Of a stretch of DNA of 64,000 nt, positions 29,392 through 39,250 are shown piece by piece. The notes beneath the pieces were generated by a model that worked only from the letters and a program-made list of their open reading frames with translations, searched no databases and had not been told where the DNA came from. Position 1 is the first letter of the stretch; each line of letters opens with the position of its first letter. The position numbers were made by a program, and so were the translations under genes. Origin of the DNA: Dyella terrae (GTDB taxonomy: Bacteria; Pseudomonadota; Gammaproteobacteria; Xanthomonadales; Rhodanobacteraceae); NCBI RefSeq assembly GCF_022394535.1, contig NZ_CP089414.1, forward strand, positions 1,426,001 through 1,490,000, given 5' to 3'.

Positions 29392-30023
29392 AGAAAGCCG
29401 ACATCGTCGAGCTGTTCACCCGCCTGCGCGAACTCGATCCGCACCCGACCACAGAACTCGACTACACCACGTCGTTCGAATTACTGGTCGCAGTGGTGCT
29501 CTCTGCTCAGGCCACCGACGTGGGCGTAAACAAGGCGACCAAGAAACTCTACCCCGTCGCCAATACGCCGCAGGCGATCCTCGATCTGGGGGAAGAGAAG
29601 CTCAAGACGTACATTGCCACCATCGGCCTGTTCAACAGCAAGGCCAAGAACGTGATGGCGCTGTGCCGCATCCTGGTGGACCAGTACAACAGCGAGGTGC
29701 CACGCACGCGCGAAGCACTGGAAGCCCTCCCTGGCGTCGGCCGCAAGACGGCCAACGTGGTGCTCAATACGGCCTTTGGCCAGCCGACCATCGCCGTCGA
29801 CACCCACATCTTCCGCGTCTCCAACCGCACCGGCCTCGCTCCCGGCAAGGACGTGCGCACCGTGGAAAACAAGCTGGAGAAAGTGGTGCCAGCCGAGTTC
29901 AAGCAGGATGCGCATCACTGGCTGATCCTGCACGGCCGTTACGTATGCAAGGCACGCAAGCCCGACTGTCCGCAGTGTGTGATCCGCGACCTGTGCCGCT
30001 TCAAGGACAAGACGCCGGCCTGA
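29388..30023 (+). CDS. nth: Endonuclease III
   Basis: A DNA glycosylase/AP lyase that removes oxidised pyrimidines in base-excision repair. The start GTG 29388 overlaps the rnfB stop and gives [20 protein letters not shown]. The helix-hairpin-helix [14 protein letters not shown] holds the catalytic Lys, and [11 protein letters not shown] holds the catalytic Asp. The C-terminal 4Fe-4S cluster has the C-x6-C-x2-C-x5-C pattern in [17 protein letters not shown]. 211 aa matches E. coli Nth. Followed by an intergenic region with a strong inverted repeat before the porin gene. Confidence 0.96.
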   Translation: MKKADIVELFTRLRELDPHPTTELDYTTSFELLVAVVLSAQATDVGVNKATKKLYPVANTPQAILDLGEEKLKTYIATIGLFNSKAKNVMALCRILVDQYNSEVPRTREALEALPGVGRKTANVVLNTAFGQPTIAVDTHIFRVSNRTGLAPGKDVRTVENKLEKVVPAEFKQDAHHWLILHGRYVCKARKPDCPQCVIRDLCRFKDKTPA

Positions 30024-30103
30024 GCGGAACCGTAATAAACGGATGGCGGGGCAACACTTTTGTCATGCCACCGACACACAGCCCCTTTACGTTGCATCGC
30101 CGA

Positions 30104-30121
30104 ATCGCAAATTTTTGCGAT
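30104..30121 (+). promoter_or_regulatory. Inverted repeat ATCGCAAA-TT-TTTGCGAT upstream of the OprP-like porin
   Basis: Two perfect 8-bp arms separated by TT, about 52 bases upstream of the porin ATG and next to an AT-rich CATATAAG that could be part of a -10 region. It looks like a regulator-binding site controlling the porin. It does not match a Pho box. Confidence 0.45.
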
Positions 30122-30173
30122 AACCATATAAGGGCGAGCCTGCATTGCATCGCCCCACCACCCGGGCGATGGC

Positions 30174-31617
30174 ATGAAAAAACAGACACTGGCAACGATG
30201 CTTTGGGGCTTGGGCGCAACGACCTCAGGCGAAGCATTCGCCGAAGAAGCCATCGAGTTCTTCGTCGATCGCAAGACCAAACAGATTTTTGCCGAGCCCG
30301 GCCCCGGCCGTGATCGCCTGGGCAAGTTCGTGCAGGTCGACGAGACGACCGTGACGAAGGTGCCAGGCACTGCCACGGGTGCCGACCCCGCACCACCATC
30401 GCAAGCACCAGCGCCGACCGTCGTAGCGCCAGCACTTGCTGCAGCACCGGCACCCGCCAAGACGGAAGCCACGAGCAAGAAGTGGTATGACCATCTCTCA
30501 CTGCGCGGCTACTTGCAGATGCGCTACAACCACGGCATCGGCGAGGACGCCTCGTTGCTCCGCTCGCCGGGTGATCGCTTCATCGGCGACGACCAAACCA
30601 TGGGTCTGCGTCGGGCGCGTCTCGTCATCAGCGGCGACATTGCCGACAACGTATCGATTTATCTGCAGCCGGATTTCGCCAGCACGCCGACCGGTTCGAG
30701 CACATCCAATTTCGCGCAGCTGCGCGATGCGTATGCGGATATCTACTTCGATCCGCAACGCGAGTACCGCGTGCGCGCCGGCCAGTCCAAGATTCCCTAT
30801 GGCTGGGAGAACCTGCAGTCCAGCCAGAACCGCCTCGCCTTCGATCGCGCCGATGCGCTCAATGCGGGTATCCGTGACGAACGTGATATGGGCGTGTTCT
30901 TCTACTACACGCCCAGCGAAATCCGCAGCCGCTTCCAATACCTGGTGAAGTCGGGCCTCAAAGGCTCGGGCGACTATGGCGTCGTTGGCGTAGGCCTCTA
31001 CAACGGACAAGGTGCCAACCGCGCCGAGCGCAACGGTGAGATGCACGCCATCGTGCATCTCACCTACCCATTCAAGTTCGACAATGGCCAGTATCTCGAA
31101 GTGGGTGCCGATGCCTACTCGGGACGCTTCAAAGTGGCTACACCCGCCCCCATCACCGTGGGCAAGCGCAGCGTGACGCCCGTGGATACATCGTCGAAGA
31201 ACGGCACACTCGACCAGCGCGTTGCCGTGCACGCCATCTACTACCCGCAGCCCTTTGGCCTGCAGGCGGAATGGACGGTGGGGCGTGGGCCGCAGCTGGA
31301 CTTCGGCAAGGGCATCATCCGCACGCGCTCGCTGCGTGGCGGTTATGTGCAAGCCATGTACAAGCTGGACACACGCCACAGCGGCACGTGGCTGCCCTGA
31401 TCTGCGCTGGCAGACTTACCGAGGCGCGGCCAAGTTCGACACCAACAACCCGCGCATGCTGGTCGACGAGACGGAGCTCGGCGTCGAGTGGCAGCCGTCC
31501 AATGCCATCGAGATCACCATGGCCTACGCCAACATGCGACGGACCAATGTCACGGCATCGCCGTATTCAGTCCTCAGGGGCGATCTGTTTCGCATGCAAC
31601 TACAGGTGAACTACTGA
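30174..31617 (+). pseudogene. OprP/OprO-family porin, split by a +1 frameshift near its 3' end
   Basis: An outer-membrane beta-barrel of the phosphate-selective porin O/P family. ATG 30174 opens a signal peptide (cleavage near EAFA); a Pro/Ala-rich linker follows, then the barrel starting WYDHLSLRGYLQMRYN. Family strings are LRRARLVISGDIADNVSIYL, YRVRAGQSKIPYGWE and RDMGVFFYY. The frame stops after GTWLP at 31400 and continues in the next frame as RWQTYRGAAKFDTNN to the end at 31617 with LRGDLFRMQLQVNY, a proper terminal strand. One base too many at CCC 31395-31397 explains it; an intact protein would be 480 aa. As written, the last strands are lost. Confidence 0.82.
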
Positions 31618-31858
31618 GGCATCGATACAAGCGAACGTCATGAGTCCAACACGCCATGTCATCGGCGTGTAGCGACGTATTGCGGTCAGACGACACCACT
31701 TTGCAAAAAAATGCATGACAAGTGGCATACAGCGCGAGGTATGCAGCAGGAAACCTCACGAATTCCTCAGCCTTTCGCGCAAGTTCATCAAGCTTCAAAG
31801 GTGCTGCAGGCCTAAGGTCAAACCTCCCCCGGAACTCTCCCCGTCAGGAGGCACCACC

Positions 31859-32167
31859 ATGAAGCGCTTCATCCTCACCGCTGTCGTGGCTGCAGTTGCA
31901 CTCGCCTGCGTTGGTCAGGCGCAAGCCGCCGTCGAAACCTATACCGTCGACCTCAATGGCTACGCCGTCATCGGGTTTGTAGGAAGCACCCCGGACGACT
32001 ATGCACGCGCCCAGCAGCAGGCAAGCAGCTGGGAGCTGCAGCGCCACCTGATGCTCAAGCCGCAGTCGATCAAGGCGGTAGCCATTGATGAGTCACAAGG
32101 GGTCGCCCTCAACCAAGCCCAGTTACGTGACGCCATCGTGCAGGCCGCGCTCGCCAAGACGCCCTGA
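31859..32167 (+). CDS. Small secreted protein of unknown function
   Basis: A 102-aa protein with a clear signal peptide (MKRFILTAVVAAVALACVGQAQA) and a mature part of about 80 residues beginning AVETYTVDLNGYAVIGFVGS. AGGAGG lies just upstream of ATG 31859. The mature part mixes a short beta region with an amphipathic helix (YARAQQQASSWELQRHLML). I recognise no family. Monocistronic, with a 240-base leader region behind the porin gene and a terminator-like hairpin after it. Confidence 0.7.
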   Translation: MKRFILTAVVAAVALACVGQAQAAVETYTVDLNGYAVIGFVGSTPDDYARAQQQASSWELQRHLMLKPQSIKAVAIDESQGVALNQAQLRDAIVQAALAKTP

Positions 32168-32227
32168 ACATACATTCCCTTCACGCTTTCAACAGCGTCG
32201 CGCATAGGCGCTGAAACAGGAAGGAGG

Positions 32228-32260
32228 ACGGCGGGCCGACGGGCTCGCCGTTTTCTTTTC
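32228..32260 (+). terminator. Rho-independent terminator
   Basis: ACGGCG (32228-32233) pairs with CGCCGT (32246-32251) and is followed by TTTTCTTTTC, 60 bases after the small secreted-protein gene. Confidence 0.65.
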
Positions 32261-32423
32261 GCCTTGTCGGATTGACGCGGCCCGTCTCACTTGCCAACGT
32301 GACACCCTGGAAACCCGGCCGCCTTCGTAGCCGGGAAAAGATCCACAAAAGGTAGATTGCGGATCATGGAGGCTGGCACGGTGAACGTGGTGCCATTGCC
32401 GAGTCCGACACGGGTGTGATGGC

Positions 32424-33089
32424 ATGCATATTCTGCTGGTGGAAGACGATGCCGAACTGGGCGGCGCGATCAAGCACGCGCTGGAGCACCAATCCTATGC
32501 GGTGACCTGGCTGCGCGATGGCCGCGAGGCCATGGAGGCCCTGCGCGGCGACCCCGTGGACTTGGTACTGCTCGACCTCGGCCTGCCTGGCAAGGACGGG
32601 CTGGAAGTGCTGGGCGAAGCCCGACGCTCGGGCGTGAAGACGCCGGTGCTGGTGATGACCGCCCGTGACGCACTGGAAATGCGTATCCGGGGACTGGACC
32701 TGGGCGCAGACGACTATCTGGTCAAACCGTTCCACCTGGGTGAACTGGCAGCACGTATCCGCTCCCTGACCCGCCGTACCCAGGGTCTGGCCGACAACCT
32801 GGTCGAAGTGGGTGGCCTGCGCCTCAACCTGGCCACGGCCGAAGTCGAGTTCCGTGGCGAGCGCGTCACGCTGACGCGCCGCGAATTCGCCCTGCTCCGC
32901 GTGCTAATGGAGCGCGCCGGCCGCATCGTGCGCAGGGAAGCGCTGGAGAACTCCGTCTACGGCTTGGACACCATCGTGGAGCGCAACGCCATCGAGGTGC
33001 AGGTGCACTGGTTGCGACGCAAACTCAGCCCGGAAGTGATCCACACGGTGCGCGGCATCGGCTACATGATTCCGCGCGAGCCCCAATGA
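32424..33089 (+). CDS. OmpR-family response regulator
   Basis: A 221-aa response regulator: receiver domain with acidic pocket VEDDAELG, phosphoacceptor Asp51 in LVLLDLGLPG, Thr in MTARDAL and Lys in DYLVKPFH, then a winged-helix DNA-binding domain (LTRREFALLRVLMERAGRIV, HTVRGIGYMI). The style is closest to the QseB/PmrA/ColR group. Its stop overlaps the sensor-kinase start (ATGA). The RND efflux genes follow 350 bases downstream of the kinase, so it may control them, but no binding site was identified. Confidence 0.9.
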   Translation: MHILLVEDDAELGGAIKHALEHQSYAVTWLRDGREAMEALRGDPVDLVLLDLGLPGKDGLEVLGEARRSGVKTPVLVMTARDALEMRIRGLDLGADDYLVKPFHLGELAARIRSLTRRTQGLADNLVEVGGLRLNLATAEVEFRGERVTLTRREFALLRVLMERAGRIVRREALENSVYGLDTIVERNAIEVQVHWLRRKLSPEVIHTVRGIGYMIPREPQ

Positions 33090-34486
33090 CCCCTCATCCG
33101 GCCAGCCTTCGTACTCGCCTAACCTGGCTGATCATCGCGGTGATGGTCGCTGTGCTCATTCCCTTGGGCTGGATCAGCTACCGCCGCGAACTACGCGAAA
33201 TGAACGAGCTGCTGGACGGTCGTCTGGCCCAGGCAGGCCGCACGCTGGGCACCCTGATCGCCCATGGCCAGGTGCCACTGCGCGATGCCGACCTGCCGGC
33301 CATCCAGCAGAACGGCGACAAGCATGGTCACGGCGTGGTCGTGTCCGTGCATCCACGCAATTACGAGCCCGAAGTCGGCTTCCAGGCCTACGATCCGCAG
33401 GGCGACCTGATCGCCGCCACCTCCAACTTCGCCGACCTGCAGCCGCCCACTGTCGAAGAGCGAGGCTTCCGCGACATTCAGCACGAAGGGCGGCAATGGC
33501 GCACCTTCACCCTGCAGAATCGCGCGAATCTGGTTATCCGTATTGGTGAGCGATCCGACAACCGCAGTGACATCGCGCGCGGTCTGGTGATCGAGCACGC
33601 GCTGCCGCTGCTGATCGGTCTGCCGCTGCTCGCCTTGCTGGTAAGTCTGGCGGTGAAACGCGGCCTGCGCCCGGTCGCAGTGCTCACGGAAATGCTGGAC
33701 CGGCGTACTCCCGGCAGCCGCAAACCCATGCCCGCCGAACTCGCGCCTAGTGAGATCAAACCGCTGATCGCCGCGCTCAACCAACAATTGGAAAGGCTGG
33801 AGGACGCGCTGGATCGCGAGCACCGCTTCGCCACCGATGTCGCACACGAGCTGCGCACGCCGTTGGCGGCAACGATGATCCATCTCGAAAGCGCGATGAT
33901 CAGCAACGATCCCACCGAGGTGGAGTTCACCGTGCGCAATGCCCAGCAGAGCATGGCGCGCCTCGGACGCCGCATCGAGCAGATCCTGGCCATGGCCCGG
34001 CTGGAAGCCGGCGCAGCGTCGCAGCAGCGCACGCCGATGGACCTTATCCGCATCGCCACCGAAGTGATCGAAGAACTCGCCCCACTGATTGTCGAGAAAG
34101 ACATCGAGGTCAGCCTGACCCACGACGAGGACATGATCGTCGTGCTTGGCCACGAAGTCGCGCTCACCGCCATGTTCCGCAACCTGATCGAAAACGCCTT
34201 GCGCTACACCGAGGCAGCCGGCCAGGTCGACGTTTCCATCCGCCGAGAAAGCGGGCAAGCCATCATCGACATCTGCGACAACGGCCCGGGCATCCCCGAG
34301 GACAGGCGCCAAGCCGTGTTCCAGCGTTTTCACCGCGAAGTGGAAAGCGCCACCCGTGGCTACGGCCTGGGCCTGAGCATCGTGCAGCGAGCCATCGAAC
34401 TGCACGATGCATCCATCGAGCTGCTGGAATCGCCACTGGGCCGTGGTCTGCTCGTGCGCATCCGCATGGCCTGCCAGCTGCACTAA
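33086..34486 (+). CDS. Sensor histidine kinase of the QseC/ColS type
   Basis: A 466-aa membrane kinase paired with the preceding response regulator by a four-base overlap. Helix 1 is LTWLIIAVMVAVLIPLGWI; a periplasmic loop of about 130 residues follows, with a His-rich spot (GDKHGHGVVVSVHP) that could sense metal or pH; helix 2 is ALPLLIGLPLLALLVSLAV. A HAMP-less linker leads to the H-box FATDVAHELRTPL (His254), N-box MFRNLIENALRYTE, D-box DNGPGIPED and G-box GYGLGLSIVQRAIELHD. All catalytic boxes are intact. The ligand is unknown. Confidence 0.9.
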   Translation: MTPHPASLRTRLTWLIIAVMVAVLIPLGWISYRRELREMNELLDGRLAQAGRTLGTLIAHGQVPLRDADLPAIQQNGDKHGHGVVVSVHPRNYEPEVGFQAYDPQGDLIAATSNFADLQPPTVEERGFRDIQHEGRQWRTFTLQNRANLVIRIGERSDNRSDIARGLVIEHALPLLIGLPLLALLVSLAVKRGLRPVAVLTEMLDRRTPGSRKPMPAELAPSEIKPLIAALNQQLERLEDALDREHRFATDVAHELRTPLAATMIHLESAMISNDPTEVEFTVRNAQQSMARLGRRIEQILAMARLEAGAASQQRTPMDLIRIATEVIEELAPLIVEKDIEVSLTHDEDMIVVLGHEVALTAMFRNLIENALRYTEAAGQVDVSIRRESGQAIIDICDNGPGIPEDRRQAVFQRFHREVESATRGYGLGLSIVQRAIELHDASIELLESPLGRGLLVRIRMACQLH

Positions 34487-34835
34487 AGCTTCAAAGCTTT
34501 CCCACGCGCTTTTTCCGGGCCAACGCCACGTGGCGACCGGCGCCCCGCGTCATCTCACGCCCTGCGCGAACCTTTCATTTCAGGCACTTGGCGTCGCCAT
34601 TCCGTCGAACAGCCAACCTTCAGCCACCCAAAAGGTTTCCACAAGATTGCGCTGCGATCATGCCGAGCGTCGGGGCTTCCTGCCCCTATTCCGCTGCGAG
34701 ACACACCATGCCGCTTCACAGGATCTGCTCCGCACCACCTCGCTGACGGGCTTCCCGCCCCTTCTTTCCATGCCGTGACAGCCTCACCGTCACGCCACGG
34801 CGCCCCGAGCGCTGGTGCAACGTTGGAACCGTCCC
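34487..34835 (+). other. 350-base intergenic region between the sensor kinase and the RND permease
   Basis: No credible coding region. A palindrome AAAGCTT-CA-AAGCTTT (34485-34500) overlaps the kinase stop and may be a weak terminator. The rest is of lower GC than the flanking genes and presumably carries the efflux-operon promoter, but I could not place -35/-10 boxes with confidence. Confidence 0.5.
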
Positions 34836-37800
34836 ATGCTTGGCCTTGTCCGAATCGCCCTGTCACGCCCGCTCACGTTCATCGTGCTGGCGGTGCTCAT
34901 CCTCATTGCTGGCCCACTGGCGGCGTTCCGCACGCCCACCGACATCTTCCCGAACATCGGCATTCCGGTGATCAGCGTGGTGTGGAGCTATAACGGCCTG
35001 CCGCCCGACCAGATGTCAGGCCGCGTCGTTTACTACTACGAACGCCAGCTCAGCACATCGGTCAACAACATCGAGCACATCGAGTCGCAGTCGCTGCCCG
35101 GCATGGGCATCGTGAAGATCTTCTTCCAGCCGGGCGTGGATATCCGCACCGCGACGGCGCAGGTCACCTCGATCTCGCAGACGGTGCTCAAGCAGATGCC
35201 GCCGGGCATCACGCCGCCGCTGATCCTCAACTACAACGCCTCGACCGTACCCATCCTGCAGATGGCGCTGTCGAGCAAGAGCATGTCCGAGGCCAAGATC
35301 CTCGACCAGGGCCTCAACGTGATGCGCCCGATGCTCACATCCGTGCCCGGCGTAGCCGTGCCGACGCCCTATGGTGGTGCCGCGCGCCAAGTCACGCTGG
35401 ACCTTGACCCGCGTGCGCTGGCCGCAGATGGCCTCTCCGCGCAGGACGTGAGCAACGCGTTGGCTGAGCAAAACCAGATCATCCCCGTGGGCACGGCCAA
35501 GATCGGCACGTACGAATACCACGTGCAGCTCAACAACAGCCCCGAAGCCATCAGCGAGTTGAATCAGCTGCCGGTGAAAACCGTGCATGGCGCCACTATT
35601 ACCATTGGCGACGTGGCCCACGTGCGCGACGGCGCGGCTCCGCAGACAAATATCGTACGCGTGGATGGCAAGCGCGCGGTGCTGATGCCGGCACTGAAGG
35701 TTGGCGACGCCTCGACGCTTTCCGTGGTGTCGGGCATCAAGGCACTCATGCCGCTGGTGCGCGAAACGCTGCCGGACAGCCTCAAGGTGACGCTACTGAG
35801 CGATCAGTCGACCTTCGTGAAGGCGGCCATTTCCTCAGTGGCACGCGAAGGCATCATCGCCGCGTTGCTGACCTCGGTGATGATCCTGATCTTCCTCGGC
35901 AGCTGGCGTTCGACGGTGATCATCGCCGTATCGATTCCTCTCGCCATCCTCTCTGCCATCGCGCTGCTGTCAGCCACCGGCCAGACACTCAACGTGATGA
36001 CGCTAGGCGGCCTGGCGCTGGCCGTGGGTATCCTGGTGGACGATGCCACGGTAACCATCGAAAACATCAACTGGCATCTCGAGCAGGGTAAGAGCGTCCA
36101 TGACGCGATCATGGATGGCGCGAAACAGATCGTGACGCCGGCCTTCGTCTCCCTGCTCTGCATCTGCATCGTGTTCGTGCCGATGTTCATGCTCGACGGC
36201 ATCGCCGGCTTCCTGTTCCGTCCGATGGCGCTGGCGGTGATCTTCGCGATGGTGTCGTCCTTCGTCCTGTCGCGCACGCTGGTGCCGACGCTGGCGATGT
36301 ACTTGCTCAAGCCCCACCACACCGAAAAGGGTGAAGGCGATCATCCGGAGGACGAGTACCTCAACCATCACGAGGGTGATCAGCCAGCGTCGCGCAAGCG
36401 CAGCGCTTTCCTGGGCGCGCTGGTCAAGTTTCAGCAGCGTTTCGAACATCGCTTTGCCCAGGTGCGCGACGTCTATCATGCAACGCTGACCGTGGCACTT
36501 ACCCACCGCAAGCGCTTCATCATTGGCTTCATGGCCTTCGTGCTGGCTTCGTTCGCACTGGTTCCGCTCCTTGGCCGCGACTTCTTCCCCGACGTGGATG
36601 CTGGCGCCATCGCCTTGCATGTGCGCGCCCCCATGGGTACCCGCGTGGAAGAGACGGCCGCCGAGTTCGACCGCATCGAAGCGGCCATCCGCAAGGTCGT
36701 TCCGCCCGACCAGTTGGATACGGTCATCGACAACATTGGTCTGCCGTTGTCCGGCGTAAACATGGTCTACAACTCCAGCGGCACGATCGGCCCACAGGAT
36801 GGCGATATCCAGGTCGAGCTGAAGGAGAACCACGCACCGACGGCTGAGTTCGTGCGCGAACTTCGCGCGCAACTTCCGCGCGAATTCCCCGGCACCGAGT
36901 TCGCCTTCCTTCCCGCGGACATGAGCTCGCAGATCCTCAACTTCGGTGCGCCGGCGCCGCTGGACGTCACCATCTCCGGCCGCGACCTGAAGGCCAATGA
37001 GACCTATGCCACCGAGATCATGAAGCACTTGCGCCAAGTGCCCGGCATCGCGGATGTCCGCCTGCAGCAGAGCACCAGTTATCCGCAGCTCAACGTGACG
37101 GTGAACCGCACGCGCGCCGACATGCTCGGCGTGACCGAGCGCGACGTCACCAACACCATGGTGGCTTCACTGGCGGGTAGTTCGCAGGTGGCGCCGACGT
37201 TCTGGCTCAATCCGAAGAACGGCGTGTCGTATCCCATCGTCGCCGCAACGCCGCAGTACAAGATGGACACCATGGCTGATCTCGCCGGGCTGCCCGTCAC
37301 GCCCGCAGGCGCCGGCGCGAGCCAGGTGTTGGGCGGCCTTGCCACCTTCACGCGTGTGCCGAGTGCTGCGGTGGTATCGCACTACAACATCATGCCGTCG
37401 TTCGACATCTACGCATCGGTACAGGATCGTGACCTTGGTGCAGTCGCCAACGACGTGCAGAAGGTGCTCAACCAGTTCGCCGCTACGCGTCCAAAGGGCA
37501 CGCTGGTCAGCCTGCACGGCCAGGCCGGTACCATGAACGACGCCTTCAGCGGCCTGATCTTCGGTCTGGTCGGTGCAATCGTGCTGATCTACCTGCTGAT
37601 CGTGGTGAACTTCCAGTCGTGGCTCGATCCGTTCGTGATCATCACCGCCCTACCCGCCGCGCTCGCCGGCATCGTGTGGATACTGTTCCTTTCGCACACC
37701 ACGCTATCTGTGCCTGCGTTGACCGGCGCAATCATGTGCATGGGTGTCGCCACCGCCAACTCCATCCTGGTCGTCAGCTTCTGCCGCGAACGCCTCGCCG

Positions 37801-38075
37801 AACACGGCGACGCGGTGAAGGCCGCGTTGGAAGCCGGTTTCACCCGCTTCCGTCCGGTCTGCATGACCGCGCTCGCCATGATCATCGGCATGATGCCGAT
37901 GGCCATGACGCAGGAACAGAACTCGCCGCTAGGTCGTGCCGTCATCGGCGGCCTGCTGTTCGCCACTTTCGCCACCCTGCTCTTCGTGCCGGTGATTTTC
38001 AGCATCGTGCATGGCCGCGAGCAAGCGCAAACCCAATCCGATTCCGCTCTTGGAGAACCCGTCCATGTCGCATGA
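34836..38075 (+). CDS. RND-family efflux permease (HAE1/HME-like)
   Basis: A 1079-aa proton-driven inner-membrane pump. ATG 34836 (MLGLVRIALSRPLTFIVLAV) is the usual short cytoplasmic start; a GTG seven codons upstream is possible. Twelve helices and two large periplasmic loops are evident. The proton-relay pair lies in LALAVGILVDDATVTIENIN. The cytoplasmic loop after helix 6 carries an unusual His/acidic insert (about residues 492-516, KPHHTEKGEGDHPEDEYLNH). Substrate class cannot be fixed; an aminoarabinose-independent multidrug role is as likely as metal. The adaptor gene overlaps the stop by 11 bases; the gene order is permease, adaptor, outer-membrane factor. Confidence 0.92.
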   Translation: MLGLVRIALSRPLTFIVLAVLILIAGPLAAFRTPTDIFPNIGIPVISVVWSYNGLPPDQMSGRVVYYYERQLSTSVNNIEHIESQSLPGMGIVKIFFQPGVDIRTATAQVTSISQTVLKQMPPGITPPLILNYNASTVPILQMALSSKSMSEAKILDQGLNVMRPMLTSVPGVAVPTPYGGAARQVTLDLDPRALAADGLSAQDVSNALAEQNQIIPVGTAKIGTYEYHVQLNNSPEAISELNQLPVKTVHGATITIGDVAHVRDGAAPQTNIVRVDGKRAVLMPALKVGDASTLSVVSGIKALMPLVRETLPDSLKVTLLSDQSTFVKAAISSVAREGIIAALLTSVMILIFLGSWRSTVIIAVSIPLAILSAIALLSATGQTLNVMTLGGLALAVGILVDDATVTIENINWHLEQGKSVHDAIMDGAKQIVTPAFVSLLCICIVFVPMFMLDGIAGFLFRPMALAVIFAMVSSFVLSRTLVPTLAMYLLKPHHTEKGEGDHPEDEYLNHHEGDQPASRKRSAFLGALVKFQQRFEHRFAQVRDVYHATLTVALTHRKRFIIGFMAFVLASFALVPLLGRDFFPDVDAGAIALHVRAPMGTRVEETAAEFDRIEAAIRKVVPPDQLDTVIDNIGLPLSGVNMVYNSSGTIGPQDGDIQVELKENHAPTAEFVRELRAQLPREFPGTEFAFLPADMSSQILNFGAPAPLDVTISGRDLKANETYATEIMKHLRQVPGIADVRLQQSTSYPQLNVTVNRTRADMLGVTERDVTNTMVASLAGSSQVAPTFWLNPKNGVSYPIVAATPQYKMDTMADLAGLPVTPAGAGASQVLGGLATFTRVPSAAVVSHYNIMPSFDIYASVQDRDLGAVANDVQKVLNQFAATRPKGTLVSLHGQAGTMNDAFSGLIFGLVGAIVLIYLLIVVNFQSWLDPFVIITALPAALAGIVWILFLSHTTLSVPALTGAIMCMGVATANSILVVSFCRERLAEHGDAVKAALEAGFTRFRPVCMTALAMIIGMMPMAMTQEQNSPLGRAVIGGLLFATFATLLFVPVIFSIVHGREQAQTQSDSALGEPVHVA

Positions 38076-39246
38076 CGCCACCATTGCAACGCCTGCGCGA
38101 ACGCCGAAGCTCGGGCGCGCGGTGCGTATCGGTCTGGCCGTGGCCGTGTTGGCCACTATCGCCGGCATCTCGGTACGTGCCTACGACTACCACCGCGTAG
38201 TGAAGTGGACCGACGCACAGATCACACCCACCGTCCAGCTGGTAACCGCCGAAGGCGGCGGCAACGGTCAGGCGATGACGCTGCCCGGCCATCTGGACGC
38301 CTGGATCAGCGCGCCCATCCACGCACGCGTCAGCGGTTACCTCAAGAGCTGGAGCAGCGATATCGGCAGCCAAGTGGCGGCAGGCCAGTCGCTGGCCGAA
38401 ATCGATACGCCGGAGCTGGACCAGCAGTTCGAGCAGGCCAAGGCGAATCTCGCCCGTGCGCAGGCCAATGCTCGCCTTGCCGTGCTCACCGACAAGCGCT
38501 GGAAAAACCTGCTCACCTCCAACTCCGTCTCCAAGCAGGAGGCCGATGAGAAGGCTGGCGAAGCGGAGGCCGCGCAAGCCAACGTGCTCGGCGCGCAAGC
38601 CGATGTCGATCGCATCGCGGCGCTGGAAGCGTTCAAACACATCACCGCGCCATTCGCCGGTACGGTGACGGCGCGCAATACCGACATCGGTGATCTGATC
38701 AGCGCCAACAGCGAAAGCTCACCATCGCTATTCACCGTGTCCGACACCACCCGTATGCGCTTGTACGTGCAGGTGCCGCAGGGTTACGCCGACTCGATTA
38801 AGCCCGACATGAGCGTGCAGCTCGATGTGCCCGACCATCCGGGCGAACAGTTCACCGGCCGCCTGATCGGTAATTCCGGCGCGGTGAACCAGGTTTCCGG
38901 CTCGCTGCTGGCGCAGTTCGAAGTAGACAACCCCAAGGGCGCGCTGCTGCCTGGCGCGTATGCGGAAGTGCATCTGCCGATGGCGGCCAACAGTCACACG
39001 ATGACGGTGCCCGCCACCACGCTGATCTTCCGCGCGCAGGGTCCGCAGGTTGCCGTGGTCGGCGCCGACAACAAGGTGGTGCTGCGTGACGTGCATATCG
39101 CGACGGACCTGGGCGACCGCCTGCGCATCGACAAGGGCCTGCAGCCCGGCGACCGCGTGATCAATCACCCGTCCGATTCGGTGATGCAGGGCGACGTGGT
39201 ACAGATCGCACGCGCGGATGCCGATGGCGCCGCCAAACCGGAGTGA
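38065..39246 (+). CDS. RND efflux periplasmic adaptor (membrane fusion protein)
   Basis: A 393-aa adaptor that links the inner-membrane pump to the outer-membrane channel. ATG 38065 has TTGGAG upstream. An N-terminal anchor helix (IGLAVAVLATIAGISVRAY) is followed by the split biotinyl-lipoyl domain (ARVSGYLKSWSSDIGSQVAAGQ and FAGTVTARNTDIGDLI), the alpha-helical hairpin between them (LAEIDTPELDQQFEQAKANL, EADEKAGEAEAAQANVLGAQ) and beta-barrel strands to the end (TLIFRAQGPQVAVV, LQPGDRVINHP). It lacks a lipobox, so it is held by the helix. Its start lies within the last codons of the permease gene, so translation is coupled. Confidence 0.92.
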   Translation: MSHDATIATPARTPKLGRAVRIGLAVAVLATIAGISVRAYDYHRVVKWTDAQITPTVQLVTAEGGGNGQAMTLPGHLDAWISAPIHARVSGYLKSWSSDIGSQVAAGQSLAEIDTPELDQQFEQAKANLARAQANARLAVLTDKRWKNLLTSNSVSKQEADEKAGEAEAAQANVLGAQADVDRIAALEAFKHITAPFAGTVTARNTDIGDLISANSESSPSLFTVSDTTRMRLYVQVPQGYADSIKPDMSVQLDVPDHPGEQFTGRLIGNSGAVNQVSGSLLAQFEVDNPKGALLPGAYAEVHLPMAANSHTMTVPATTLIFRAQGPQVAVVGADNKVVLRDVHIATDLGDRLRIDKGLQPGDRVINHPSDSVMQGDVVQIARADADGAAKPE

Positions 39247-39250
39247 CCGC

